From assembly GCA_023262305.1 (NCBI GenBank), contig JALRCK010000134.1:1-6390 (forward strand): a DNA stretch of 6,390 nt, read 5' to 3'. Below, one piece after another: positions 1 through 5,866 of the stretch. A model generated the notes under the pieces. The model worked only from the letters and a program-made list of their open reading frames with translations. It was not told the origin of the DNA and did not search any database. The position numbers and the translations under genes were made by a program. This stretch comes from Deltaproteobacteria bacterium (GTDB lineage: Bacteria; Bdellovibrionota_C; UBA2361; OMII01). Every line of letters begins with the position of its first letter. The stretch's first letter is position 1.

Positions 1-5
1 GCCCG

Positions 6-12
6 CCCCTCC
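6..12 (-). promoter_or_regulatory. Possible ribosome binding site of a gene lying off the left edge
   Basis: Read on the minus strand, the last bases of the window contain GGAGGGG, a strong Shine-Dalgarno-like purine run, 12 bases after the stop codon of the small Cys-rich gene. If a start codon follows just outside the window, the iron-uptake operon would have a fourth gene. The run is G-rich and could equally be part of a GC-rich hairpin, so this is a weak call. Confidence 0.2.
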
Positions 13-24
13 AGGAATGTAATT

Positions 25-171
25 TTATCGCGGCTGGTCCTTATTAGCGGCGCAGCCGCATCCGCTACATCCACACGGCTTCTTTTTTGGAGCAAGAGCA
101 TTCACCGAGCGCCGTGCGACGTATAGTACCGAGACGGTCAGGATGAGCACGGCCACTATCGTTTGGATCAT
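25..171 (-). CDS. FeoB-associated Cys-rich membrane protein (48 aa)
   Basis: This tiny gene encodes 48 residues: one hydrophobic helix at about residues 2-19 (MIQTIVAVLILTVSVLYVA), a basic stretch (RR at 20-21, KKK at 29-31), then a cysteine cluster CGCSGCGC with cysteines at 33, 35, 38 and 40, and a short polar tail. That layout, immediately after feoB, matches the FeoB-associated Cys-rich membrane protein family. The family's role is not settled; the cysteines may bind iron or sense redox state at the mouth of FeoB, which is inference. The ATG follows the feoB stop codon by 15 bases and has an AAGAGG Shine-Dalgarno 4 bases upstream, so it should be translated from the feo transcript. By the positive-inside rule the basic segment and the cysteines would face the cytoplasm. 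It is a separate protein from the helix-turn-helix FeoC of enterobacteria. Confidence 0.85.
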   Translation of the reverse strand: MIQTIVAVLILTVSVLYVARRSVNALAPKKKPCGCSGCGCAANKDQPR

Positions 172-186
172 ATCGCCTCTTGGACC

Positions 187-2160
187 CTATTGAATGAAAA
201 GCCCGCCGATTTGAAACACCGCCAGTGACGCTCCGTACGCGAGCGCTGTCATGTATCCAAACATGCCCAGCGTCCAGCCCCACGATCCAGTTTCGCGCTT
301 GCACACTGCTAGGGTCGACATGCACATGCACGCAAAGACGTAAAACACCATGAGGGATAGCGCGCTAAGGGTTGAGAACTCCCCTGATTGTTGGCGACCG
401 CGCAAGATGTTGACGAGCCCCGTATACTCATCGTCATCATCGCTAATGTTGTAAATCGTGCTTAAGGTTGTGACGAAAACCTCTCGCGCTGGGAACGACG
501 AGAGGATCGCTATGCCTATCTCCCAGTTGAAACCAAGGGGCTTAATCGCGGGCTCGATCGCGGTGCCGAGCTGTCCGGCGAAGCTCGCCTGAACGGGATT
601 GCCCTGAAACTCTGGACCGGGCTTAGGGTACGACGCGAGGAACCAGACAACCACTGAGCACGCGAGGATAATAGTTGAAGCGTTTTTAAGGAATGAGGCG
701 ACGCTGTCATACACGCCGCGAAGAATAACGCGAAAAATAGGTCGGCGAAGTGGCGGCATCTCCATGACGTAGAAACATGACTCTTTCCATAAGAGGCATT
801 TCTTGAGAATCCACGCCACGAAGCACGCTCCTACCACGCCAAGGAGGTACATCCCTAAGAGAACGAGCCCTTGGAGGGAGATGAAGCCGCCAACGAGCGT
901 TTGTGGGATGAAGGCCGCAATCAGTACGGCATACACAGGCAAACGAGCGCTGCAGCTCATGAGGGGCGCAATCATAATCGTCGCGAGTCGATCTGAGCGT
1001 GACGGGATGGTTCGAGTCGAGAGGATGCCAGGAACCGCGCACGCGAAGGAGCTCAAGAGGGGAATGAAGGCTCGCCCTTGAAGCCCAACTTTGCGCATGA
1101 AGTTATCAAGGAGGAACGTTGCTCGGGAGAGGTAGCCCGAATCTTCAAGGATGCCGATGCAGAAGAATAGGATCGCGATCTGAGGTACGAACACGATGAC
1201 ATTTCCAACTCCCGGAACTATCCCTTCGGCAAGGAGGCTTGTAAGCATGCCTGGAGGAAGGGTAGCCGTGATCCATCCACTCAAGCGCTCGACTACGCCT
1301 GAAATGATATCCATCGGAAGCTGTGCCCACAGGAAGATAGCTTGGAAGATGAGTGCGAATATTCCAAGCATGATCGGAATACCCCATATCTTGCTCGTGA
1401 GAGCTCTATCGAGTGGGGACACAACCGCGACATCGTCGTTTGAGCTTTCCGACGTGGTTTTTCGAACAATTGAACGGATCCACGCGTAACGGAGAGAGCC
1501 TATCGTTGTGATCAGAGCCGGATCGGCGCTTGGCGCGAGGGGATTGAAGTTTTCGCTCTGTGAGCGGATCGAATGTTCAGAGGGAATCCACGCGAGCTTC
1601 TTTGAGGAGATCGTCGGGGTCTCTAGGACCTTTGCCACCTCATGAACGAGGGTTGTGAGACCAGACTTGTTTCGAGCGCTGATCAGTACGACCGGAATAT
1701 CGAGCGCGCGAGAGAGGAGCTCTCCGTATATCTTGATCCCCGCCTGCTCAGCTGCATCCATCATGTTAATGGCGAGCACGATCGGGTAGCCGGTATCGAG
1801 GAGTTCAGAAACAAGAAAGAGGTTGCGTTCCAGGTTGGTCGCGTCGACAACCGCTAGTATGAGGTCTGGCTTTGAGTTTCCCGGTATCTCTCCCCGTAGG
1901 AATTGAGTGACGATCTTCTCGTCGAGTGATGAGCCTGCGAGGGCGTATGTGCCAGGGAGATCGACGATACGAGCACATGACTCTGATGAGAGCTGAAGGG
2001 TTCCCTCCTTTCGTTCGACCGTCACACCGGGATAGTTGGCGACCTTATATCGAGAGCCAGTAAGGCTATTGAAGAGGGTGGTCTTTCCGCAGTTTGGATT
2101 TCCAACAAGCGCTACAGCTTTTGGGCAATCGTCATCGGCAGTGGGTGGTGAGTGTGTCAC
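187..2160 (-). CDS. feoB: Ferrous iron transport protein B (FeoB)
   Basis: FeoB is the inner-membrane Fe(II) permease with a fused cytosolic GTPase domain. The G domain shows G1 GNPNCGKTT (residues 20-28), G3 DLPG (67-70), G4 NMMD (132-135) and G5 around ISARNKSG (160-167). The linker ends in SPLDR (248-252), followed by the membrane region with its two Gate segments. Conserved membrane motifs are visible: LEDSGYLSR (338-346), SSFACAVPG with Cys374, MSCSARLPVY with Cys403, SSFPAREVF, and near the end FACMCMSTLAVCKRETGSW followed by YMTALAYGASL. At 657 residues it is complete, at the short end of the usual range (E. coli FeoB is about 770). The start is GTG at 2160, the only start codon between an in-frame TAA and the G1 motif. 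Its best Shine-Dalgarno, AAGG, is 13 bases upstream and lies inside a hairpin. It follows feoA by 30 bases and precedes the Cys-rich protein by 15, so it is the centre of a three-gene operon. Confidence 0.97.
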   Translation of the reverse strand: MTHSPPTADDDCPKAVALVGNPNCGKTTLFNSLTGSRYKVANYPGVTVERKEGTLQLSSESCARIVDLPGTYALAGSSLDEKIVTQFLRGEIPGNSKPDLILAVVDATNLERNLFLVSELLDTGYPIVLAINMMDAAEQAGIKIYGELLSRALDIPVVLISARNKSGLTTLVHEVAKVLETPTISSKKLAWIPSEHSIRSQSENFNPLAPSADPALITTIGSLRYAWIRSIVRKTTSESSNDDVAVVSPLDRALTSKIWGIPIMLGIFALIFQAIFLWAQLPMDIISGVVERLSGWITATLPPGMLTSLLAEGIVPGVGNVIVFVPQIAILFFCIGILEDSGYLSRATFLLDNFMRKVGLQGRAFIPLLSSFACAVPGILSTRTIPSRSDRLATIMIAPLMSCSARLPVYAVLIAAFIPQTLVGGFISLQGLVLLGMYLLGVVGACFVAWILKKCLLWKESCFYVMEMPPLRRPIFRVILRGVYDSVASFLKNASTIILACSVVVWFLASYPKPGPEFQGNPVQASFAGQLGTAIEPAIKPLGFNWEIGIAILSSFPAREVFVTTLSTIYNISDDDDEYTGLVNILRGRQQSGEFSTLSALSLMVFYVFACMCMSTLAVCKRETGSWGWTLGMFGYMTALAYGASLAVFQIGGLFIQ

Positions 2161-2169
2161 AACAGATGA

Positions 2170-2188
2170 GCGGCCTTACATAAGCCGC
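2170..2188 (-). promoter_or_regulatory. Hairpin in the feoA-feoB gap covering the feoB ribosome binding site
   Basis: On the minus strand GCGGCTTATGTAAGGCCGC folds into five GC-rich pairs (GCGGC with GCCGC), a single bulged G, two T-A pairs and an ATGT loop. It begins two bases after the feoA stop codon and ends nine bases before the feoB GTG. The AAGG inside its right arm is the only Shine-Dalgarno-like sequence for feoB. Folding would therefore block initiation unless ribosomes terminating on feoA or some other factor open it. The pairing is seen in the sequence; the regulatory role is inferred. There is no T-run, so it is not an intrinsic terminator. Confidence 0.4.
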
Positions 2189-2190
2189 GC

Positions 2191-2445
2191 TTACAGAGGT
2201 TGCACCTGAATGTGCGCTGCCTCTGCGCTGCGCAGTGACAGTACTGAGCCGAGCAGGTGGATGTTAATGGGAGACCCGAAGAACCCTCGATGGGTTACGG
2301 TTACTTCCGAGCCAGCAACCACACCCATGGAAACCAACTTTTGAAGAAGTTCAGCAGGACAGCTCTTGATGGCTGATATCATGGCTCTCTGTCCTACTCG
2401 GACGGAGCTGAGCGCCTTCTCTTCTTGTGATGAGGATTTTTCCAT
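2191..2445 (-). CDS. feoA: Ferrous iron transport protein A (FeoA)
   Basis: FeoA is a small cytosolic SH3-like (beta-barrel) protein that supports FeoB. From the ATG at 2445 it is 84 residues, the normal FeoA size. The family pattern is clear: a helix LLQKLVSMGVVAGSEVTV, then HRGFFGSPINIHLLGSVLSLRSAEAAHIQV, matching the usual L-G-V-x-x-G and P-I-x-x-x-x-x-G-x-x-x-x-L-R-x-x-E-A-x-x-I layout. The frame is open further upstream to an ATG at 2472 and a GTG at 2502, but those extra 9-19 residues do not look like FeoA. The GTG lies one base from its Shine-Dalgarno, too close for good initiation. The ATG at 2445 itself has no Shine-Dalgarno and may depend on coupling to the leader ORF ending seven bases before it. 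The gene is first in the operon, 30 bases ahead of feoB. Confidence 0.93.
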   Translation of the reverse strand: MEKSSSQEEKALSSVRVGQRAMISAIKSCPAELLQKLVSMGVVAGSEVTVTHRGFFGSPINIHLLGSVLSLRSAEAAHIQVQPL

Positions 2446-2452
2446 TGTTATT

Positions 2453-2494
2453 TCAGGGTTTTGTCTGTGCATAGATCTCAATGTATCGAGACAT
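2453..2494 (-). CDS. Possible 13-codon leader peptide upstream of feoA
   Basis: In the feoA leader a short ORF encodes MSRYIEIYAQTKP in a different frame from feoA. It starts with ATG at 2494, nine bases after the AAGGA at 2504-2508, which is normal spacing, and stops with TGA seven bases before the feoA ATG at 2445. That arrangement would allow translational coupling, or leader-based control of feoA, whose own start lacks a ribosome binding site. The peptide has no run of a single amino acid and no cysteine cluster, so attenuation by charged tRNA is not suggested. An ORF this short can occur by chance, so the call rests on spacing and position only. Confidence 0.3.
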   Translation of the reverse strand: MSRYIEIYAQTKP

Positions 2495-2503
2495 ATGCCC
2501 ACG

Positions 2504-2508
2504 TCCTT
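2504..2508 (-). promoter_or_regulatory. Shine-Dalgarno sequence in the feoA leader
   Basis: AAGGA on the minus strand is the only good ribosome binding site in the feoA leader. It is nine bases from the leader-peptide ATG (2494), only one base from the upstream in-frame feoA GTG (2502), and far from the feoA ATG (2445). It therefore decides the start question: it fits the leader peptide best. It would lie at or very near the 5' end of the transcript predicted from the promoter at 2516-2545. Confidence 0.45.
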
Positions 2509-2515
2509 ATTTGCT

Positions 2516-2545
2516 GGTATACTCCGCGTTTGTAAATTATGTCAA
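2516..2545 (-). promoter_or_regulatory. Sigma70-like promoter of the feo operon
   Basis: On the minus strand a perfect TTGACA -35 box (2540-2545) is followed, after 18 bases, by TATACC (2516-2521), a four-of-six match to TATAAT. Transcription would start at about 2509, giving a leader of about 64 bases before the feoA ATG. It is the best promoter seen in the window and sits directly ahead of the iron operon. No convincing Fur box (GATAATGATAATCATTATC type) overlaps it, although iron-dependent repression would be usual for feo genes. Confidence 0.6.
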
Positions 2546-2556
2546 TTGGTTGCTGT

Positions 2557-2576
2557 ATAAAATGTATGTTTTTTAT
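2557..2576 (-). repeat. AT-rich inverted repeat upstream of the feo promoter
   Basis: ATAAAA and TTTTAT form a 6-bp inverted repeat with an 8-bp spacer, 11 bp upstream of the feo -35 box. It could be an UP-element-like A/T region or a regulator site. In such A/T-rich sequence an arm this short is easily chance. Confidence 0.2.
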
Positions 2577-2601
2577 GGAAAGCAGGTGTTTGGTTAGTAT
2601 A

Positions 2602-2632
2602 ACACGCCGGACTGTATTAGCCGGGGGCGTGT
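2602..2632 (-). terminator. Stem-loop after the repeat-protein gene (terminator-like, no T-run)
   Basis: Starting two bases after the stop codon of the repeat-protein gene, the minus strand carries ACACGCC (2626-2632 complement) and GGCGTGT (2602-2608 complement), a perfect 7-bp stem. An inner CC:GG pairing is possible beside a three-base bulge. The bases that follow on the minus strand (TATACTAACC) are not T-rich, so it is not a classical intrinsic terminator. It may mark the transcript end, protect the 3' end, or reduce read-through into the feo operon. Confidence 0.4.
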
Positions 2633-2634
2633 AA

Positions 2635-3633
2635 TCAAGGCTCCCCATCCCGGTTTCGTGGTGCTTTCGTCGGATCCAGCACGCCGCGCTGCATCATGGC
2701 AACAGCCCGACCGGCATCAAAGCCCGCCCGGGCCCATTCCATCGCAACGATCGGTGGGATGCCCTTTTGAATCCACTCCACTGCATTCTCCGGATCAAAG
2801 CGCGCTCGTCTCCAGTATGCGGCCAGAGGTGCACCGCGAATACCAACCGACGCCCACCGCACATAATCTTCAGGGGTAAATTTATACGCATGCCAATAGC
2901 CAGCGGCGACGGCTGGAACCTTCATGTCGAGCCAGGGTCTTGCCTCTGCTTGTGAGATCTCGGCCAGCTCGTAATCGAACTGCTGTGCGTACACGTTAAG
3001 CAATATCCTGGCATCATGAGCGTGTGCACGCATATCAGACGGAACAAGTGAGGCCTCAATGCGAAGTCGTTCACAGAGAGCAGGCTCATACGGGGTGTCT
3101 TGCGCAAAGATGTCGATGATGGCGTTAGCTGTTTGTAGGAAGGCTTGCGCGTCGGGGAGCTCAGCGGCTGCTACTTGAGCGCGATCGGGGACTTTGAGGC
3201 TCATGAATGCGTGATTGAGGGTTTCAAGGTACGCCAATCGTGCAGTTGCAGAGCGATGGATCCCAGCGGCGAGAAGCTTGACTGAGGCTCTATCATCGAC
3301 AAGATCCGGAACCCTGAGTGCATTCTCCACGAGCTGCGCGAACTGGAGCACATCACGCTTGAGCTCTTTAAGAAATCCCATGGCGCTAATAGCGTCGAAC
3401 GTCTCGGGCGTTGTCCATGAGGTTGAAAATATCGGTAGCCCATCTTCGAGCTCTTTCATCCACGCGTCGACCCGGTCGAGTCCCTTGTGAGGTGTCTCGA
3501 TGTAGCCTGGCGGAAGAAAAGCCGCTCTGAGCCGAGACTCTGAGTTTTCCAGCATCACTTGGGAAAAAAGTCCTGCTCGAAGGAAGGCGAGGAATTCGAT
3601 CGTCAGGCTAAAATCTTTATGGAGGGTCGCCAT
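2635..3633 (-). CDS. Unrecognised helical protein with three C-terminal ~27-residue tandem repeats
   Basis: I do not recognise this family. From the ATG at 3633 it has 332 residues, no signal peptide and no membrane segment, so it is probably cytosolic. Residues 1-220 look mostly alpha-helical, with many Ala, Leu and charged residues (for example MGFLKELKRDVLQFAQLVEN). The C-terminus has tandem repeats at residues 239-265, 266-292 and 293-318, with the shared pattern A-x-x-W-x-x-a-x-F-d-p-x-x-A-v-x-W-x-x-x-G-I; a partial copy (AEARPWLDMKV) precedes them. Such repeats suggest a stacked two-helix scaffold used for binding partners, which is inference. The frame is open to another ATG at 3675, adding 14 residues (MFSRSTADLCCTRD). 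Neither start has a strong Shine-Dalgarno; I prefer 3633, with TAGAG just upstream, because the extra residues look untranslated. It is divergent from the peptidase gene and about 190 bp upstream of feoA. Confidence 0.75.
   Translation of the reverse strand: MATLHKDFSLTIEFLAFLRAGLFSQVMLENSESRLRAAFLPPGYIETPHKGLDRVDAWMKELEDGLPIFSTSWTTPETFDAISAMGFLKELKRDVLQFAQLVENALRVPDLVDDRASVKLLAAGIHRSATARLAYLETLNHAFMSLKVPDRAQVAAAELPDAQAFLQTANAIIDIFAQDTPYEPALCERLRIEASLVPSDMRAHAHDARILLNVYAQQFDYELAEISQAEARPWLDMKVPAVAAGYWHAYKFTPEDYVRWASVGIRGAPLAAYWRRARFDPENAVEWIQKGIPPIVAMEWARAGFDAGRAVAMMQRGVLDPTKAPRNRDGEP
2680..2919 (-). repeat. Coding region of the 27-residue tandem repeats
   Basis: Three consecutive protein units of 27, 27 and 26 residues align without other gaps: VPAVAAGYWHAYKFTPEDYV..., RGAPLAAYWRRARFDPENAV... 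and PPIVAMEWARAGFDAGRAVA.... Conserved positions are the Trp of the first helix, the Phe after it, the D/T-P-E turn, the Trp (Met in unit 3) of the second helix and the closing G-I/V. The DNA of the units is clearly diverged, so this is an old structural repeat rather than a recent duplication. Confidence 0.7.
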
Positions 3634-3708
3634 ATCTCTAGTACAACACAGATCGGCGGTGCTACGAGAAAACATTACTTTTCGCGGCTAAAAAGTTATA
3701 GTCAGGGG

Positions 3709-3748
3709 GAGATAACTACCTCATTAATCGTAGCCATTTGGTTATCTC
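3709..3748. promoter_or_regulatory. Perfect 8-bp inverted repeat in the divergent region (candidate operator)
   Basis: GAGATAAC (3709-3716) and GTTATCTC (3741-3748) are exact reverse complements separated by 24 bp, with arm centres 32 bp apart, about three helical turns. They lie between the divergent repeat-protein and peptidase genes, so a dimeric or tetrameric regulator could bind both arms on one face of the DNA. A further GTTAT occurs at 3695-3699. Just upstream, 3696-3702 reads TTATAGT: TATAGT on plus and TATAAC on minus are both five-of-six -10 boxes, but no good -35 is visible for either direction. The repeat is seen; the operator role is inferred. Confidence 0.35.
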
Positions 3749-3844
3749 GTGTTTGTCGAGCTGCCGCCCGAGGGGCCCAGCGGTGATCGTGGGGCAGCAA
3801 CCGAGCAAGCTGAGGCTACTTCGATCAACAGGGCTGTCATCCGT

Positions 3845-4726
3845 ATGCATACTACCGGTTATATACAGACGAGAGCAGGAGAGGTGTTCTTTCAGCGCCG
3901 CGGAGGTGATGAAGGGGTCCCTCTGGTGTGTGTCCATGGCGGTCCCGGCTTTACGAGCCACTACTTAGAGCCGATCTTTGCGTTGTCGGATTCCTCCCCG
4001 ATTATCACCTATGATCAGGCAGGGTGTGGGCGTTCTCGCAGGGAGGGCGCTCGCAAAATCTTCTCGGTGGATGGGTTTATCGATGAGCTTGAGGATGTTC
4101 GACGGGAGCTTGGTCTTGAGAAGATGTGTTTGCTTGGGCACTCTTTCGGTGGGCTCATCGTCGGTGAGTACGCGCTTCGCTATCCGGAACGAGTTGAGCG
4201 GATCATATTCGCGTGCGTCTCTATCGACATTCCGCGTTGGATTGAGGATGGACGACGCCTCGTCGGATCCTTATCTCTGATGCAGAGAATGCTTTTGAGG
4301 GAGGGGGAGAGAAGTGGCACCACGAGTTCCCCTGAATACCTGACAGCTCTCAGTGCCTACTACCGCAAGCACATCTACGGGTGTGATGAGATCCCGCCGG
4401 AGGTGCGTCGCTCGGAAGCCGAGGCGGATGCTCAAACCTACCAGATAGTATGGGGAACAAATGAGCTCGTCGTTGACGGAATGGTGAAGGATTACAATCT
4501 TGCACCCCGGTTGAGCTCTCTTCGTTGTCCGTGTCTCTTCATGTGCGGGCGCAACGATGAGGCAACGCCAGAAGCCCACGAATATTTCGCGTCGTTAGTT
4601 CCTGGGGCGGTGCTTCACGTTTTCGAGAAGAGTGCCCACCACCCCTTTGCGACGGAGGGGAAAGAGAGTATTCACGTTATTCGCGAGTTTGTGCGGGCTC
4701 CTCTTATTGGAGCAACCCGAGCTTAA
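3845..4726 (+). CDS. pip: Proline iminopeptidase-type alpha/beta hydrolase (peptidase family S33)
   Basis: The 293-residue product is an alpha/beta hydrolase that should release N-terminal residues, classically proline, from short peptides in the cytosol; there is no signal peptide. Motifs in order: oxyanion-region HGGPG (31-35), YDQAGCGRS (56-64), nucleophile elbow GHSFGG with Ser100, WGTNE (203-207, matching the WGxNE of this family, whose Glu helps hold the substrate N-terminus), Asp238 in GRNDEATP, and His265 in EKSAHHPF. The triad is therefore intact, and length is typical (about 290-310). The frame is open to a GTG at 3749, adding 32 residues (MFVELPPEGPSGD...) that resemble no part of the family. 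I chose the ATG at 3845, although its Shine-Dalgarno (AGGG, 11 bases away) is poor. The 3' end overlaps the convergent protease gene by 23 bp. Substrate choice cannot be read from sequence; a related aminopeptidase or esterase is possible. Confidence 0.88.
   Translation: MHTTGYIQTRAGEVFFQRRGGDEGVPLVCVHGGPGFTSHYLEPIFALSDSSPIITYDQAGCGRSRREGARKIFSVDGFIDELEDVRRELGLEKMCLLGHSFGGLIVGEYALRYPERVERIIFACVSIDIPRWIEDGRRLVGSLSLMQRMLLREGERSGTTSSPEYLTALSAYYRKHIYGCDEIPPEVRRSEAEADAQTYQIVWGTNELVVDGMVKDYNLAPRLSSLRCPCLFMCGRNDEATPEAHEYFASLVPGAVLHVFEKSAHHPFATEGKESIHVIREFVRAPLIGATRA
4704..4726. other. Convergent 23-bp overlap of two gene 3' ends
   Basis: The plus-strand peptidase stop (TAA, 4724-4726) lies inside the minus-strand protease gene, whose own stop is at 4704-4706. 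The last codons of each gene are antisense to the other, and there is no room for a terminator between them, so transcripts from the two sides must overlap. Confidence 0.9.
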
Positions 4727-5825
4727 CGTCGACGGTGCGCTCTGCTCCGTTGTTGACAACTTTCATATGAATCTTGTCACCTGGCTGTCTCTCATCGAGG
4801 ATATTCAATAGATCGTCTCCGTCTGTGACGGGGATATCATCAACAGCAACTATGATATCTCCCAGCTGAACCTTTCCTCGACTGTCTCTGCCGAGAGGAG
4901 TCAGCCCAGCTTGTTGAGCGGGGGAGTTTTGAAGAACATTGGCGACGATCGCACCGAGAATTCCATTTCCTTTGAGGAGGTCGCTTTCAAGAACTTGAAT
5001 CCCAAGTCCAGGTTTCTTGACCACACCATTTTTTATCAACTGCGGAACCACTCTGTTGATAGTGTCGACTGGCACTGCGAATCCGATGCCGGCGTACGAA
5101 CCGGAGGGGCTTACGATGGCGGTATTCATCCCAATTAATCGCCCGGCGCTATCGAGGAGTGGTCCGCCTGAGTTGCCAGGATTGATTGCGGCGTCCGTTT
5201 GAATAACACCCTGTATCGGGCGGTCCGTCACGGATTTTATCTCGCGCCCTAGACCGCTGATTATCCCTGTCGTCAGTGTATGATCGAAACCGAAAGGATT
5301 GCCGATCGCGTAGACTCGTTGTCCCACTCGGAGATCTTTCGAGGAGCCGATTGCAATCGGTGTAAGAGTCACACCTGTTGGCGCGATCTTGAGTACGGCG
5401 ATATCTTTGTCAGGCTCAACTCCAACGAGCGTTGCATCCCATGAGCTGTGATCAGAGAGTGTAACGCGCGCCACGGAGGCGTTTTGAATCACATGAAAAT
5501 TAGTAACGATATATCCTCGTTCATCCCAGATGAATCCCGAACCGGCTCCTTGAGGAATCTCAAAAACGTTCATCGAGAATGCGTCACGCTCGACGGTGAC
5601 ACTGGTGATGTAGACAACGGAGGAGGCGGCGACTTGAAAGAGATCGATAGTGCCTTTTTCCTCTGAGCTCAGTGCGCCTCGCGGTGTTATCGCACGTTGA
5701 CCCGCGCGAAGCCGGGATGGAAAAAACTCTTTAACGCCGAGATAGATCCCCACCACAAGTGTAGCTCCAATAAGAGCTGAGATGAGAGGTATCCGAAGAG
5801 GACGCTTGGAGGGTGTCGAGTTCAT
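4704..5825 (-). CDS. htrA: Membrane-anchored HtrA/Deg-type serine protease with one PDZ domain
   Basis: This 373-residue protein is a family S1C protease of the periplasmic protein quality-control type, degrading or processing misfolded exported proteins. A basic N-terminus (SKRPLR) and one hydrophobic helix (residues 12-31) form a signal anchor with no clear cleavage site. The trypsin-like domain (about 60-265) has an intact triad: His111 in TNFHVI, Asp141 in DKDIAVLKI and Ser219 in GNSGGPLL; GIGFAVPVDTINRVVPQLI (246-264) follows. A single PDZ domain covers about 272-371, starting at KPGLGI and including SPAQQAGL and LGDIIVAVDD. One PDZ plus an N-terminal anchor resembles DegS and the HhoA/Deg1 group rather than two-PDZ DegP; the GIGFAVPVDTINRVVPQLI stretch is closest to the HhoA/Deg1 pattern. 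The start is the only ATG ahead of the anchor, but no Shine-Dalgarno precedes it. The gene is divergent from the small exported protein and overlaps the peptidase tail to tail. Confidence 0.95.
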   Translation of the reverse strand: MNSTPSKRPLRIPLISALIGATLVVGIYLGVKEFFPSRLRAGQRAITPRGALSSEEKGTIDLFQVAASSVVYITSVTVERDAFSMNVFEIPQGAGSGFIWDERGYIVTNFHVIQNASVARVTLSDHSSWDATLVGVEPDKDIAVLKIAPTGVTLTPIAIGSSKDLRVGQRVYAIGNPFGFDHTLTTGIISGLGREIKSVTDRPIQGVIQTDAAINPGNSGGPLLDSAGRLIGMNTAIVSPSGSYAGIGFAVPVDTINRVVPQLIKNGVVKKPGLGIQVLESDLLKGNGILGAIVANVLQNSPAQQAGLTPLGRDSRGKVQLGDIIVAVDDIPVTDGDDLLNILDERQPGDKIHMKVVNNGAERTVDVKLGLLQ

Positions 5826-5866
5826 GACGATACGATGCGACTACTCTGGGCTGATTTCAAGGCTCT

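Noticed and set aside
65..331. 88-codon minus-strand ORF overlapping the feoB end and the Cys-rich gene
   Set aside because: It lies in another frame across the 3' end of feoB and the well-supported 48-residue gene and has no recognisable protein features.
707..1489. Several 80-111-codon ORFs on both strands within feoB
   Set aside because: They are shadows of the feoB frame, whose conserved membrane motifs span this whole stretch without a break.
2589..2607. Partial DtxR/IdeR-like site TTTGGTTAGTATAAC...
   Set aside because: Only about 12 of 19 consensus positions match, the right half is poor, it lies some 45 bp upstream of the feo -35 box where a repressor would be unusual, and it overlaps the stem-loop at 2602-2632. 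Kept only as a remark under the promoter finding.
3749..3844. 32-residue N-terminal extension of the hydrolase from a GTG start
   Set aside because: It has no Shine-Dalgarno, adds residues unlike any part of the family, and would begin directly after the inverted-repeat arm; the ATG at 3845 gives a normal length. A real extension cannot be fully excluded.
4911..5202. Plus-strand ORFs inside the protease gene
   Set aside because: They are antisense to the conserved protease core and PDZ domain and show no domain or ribosome binding evidence of their own.
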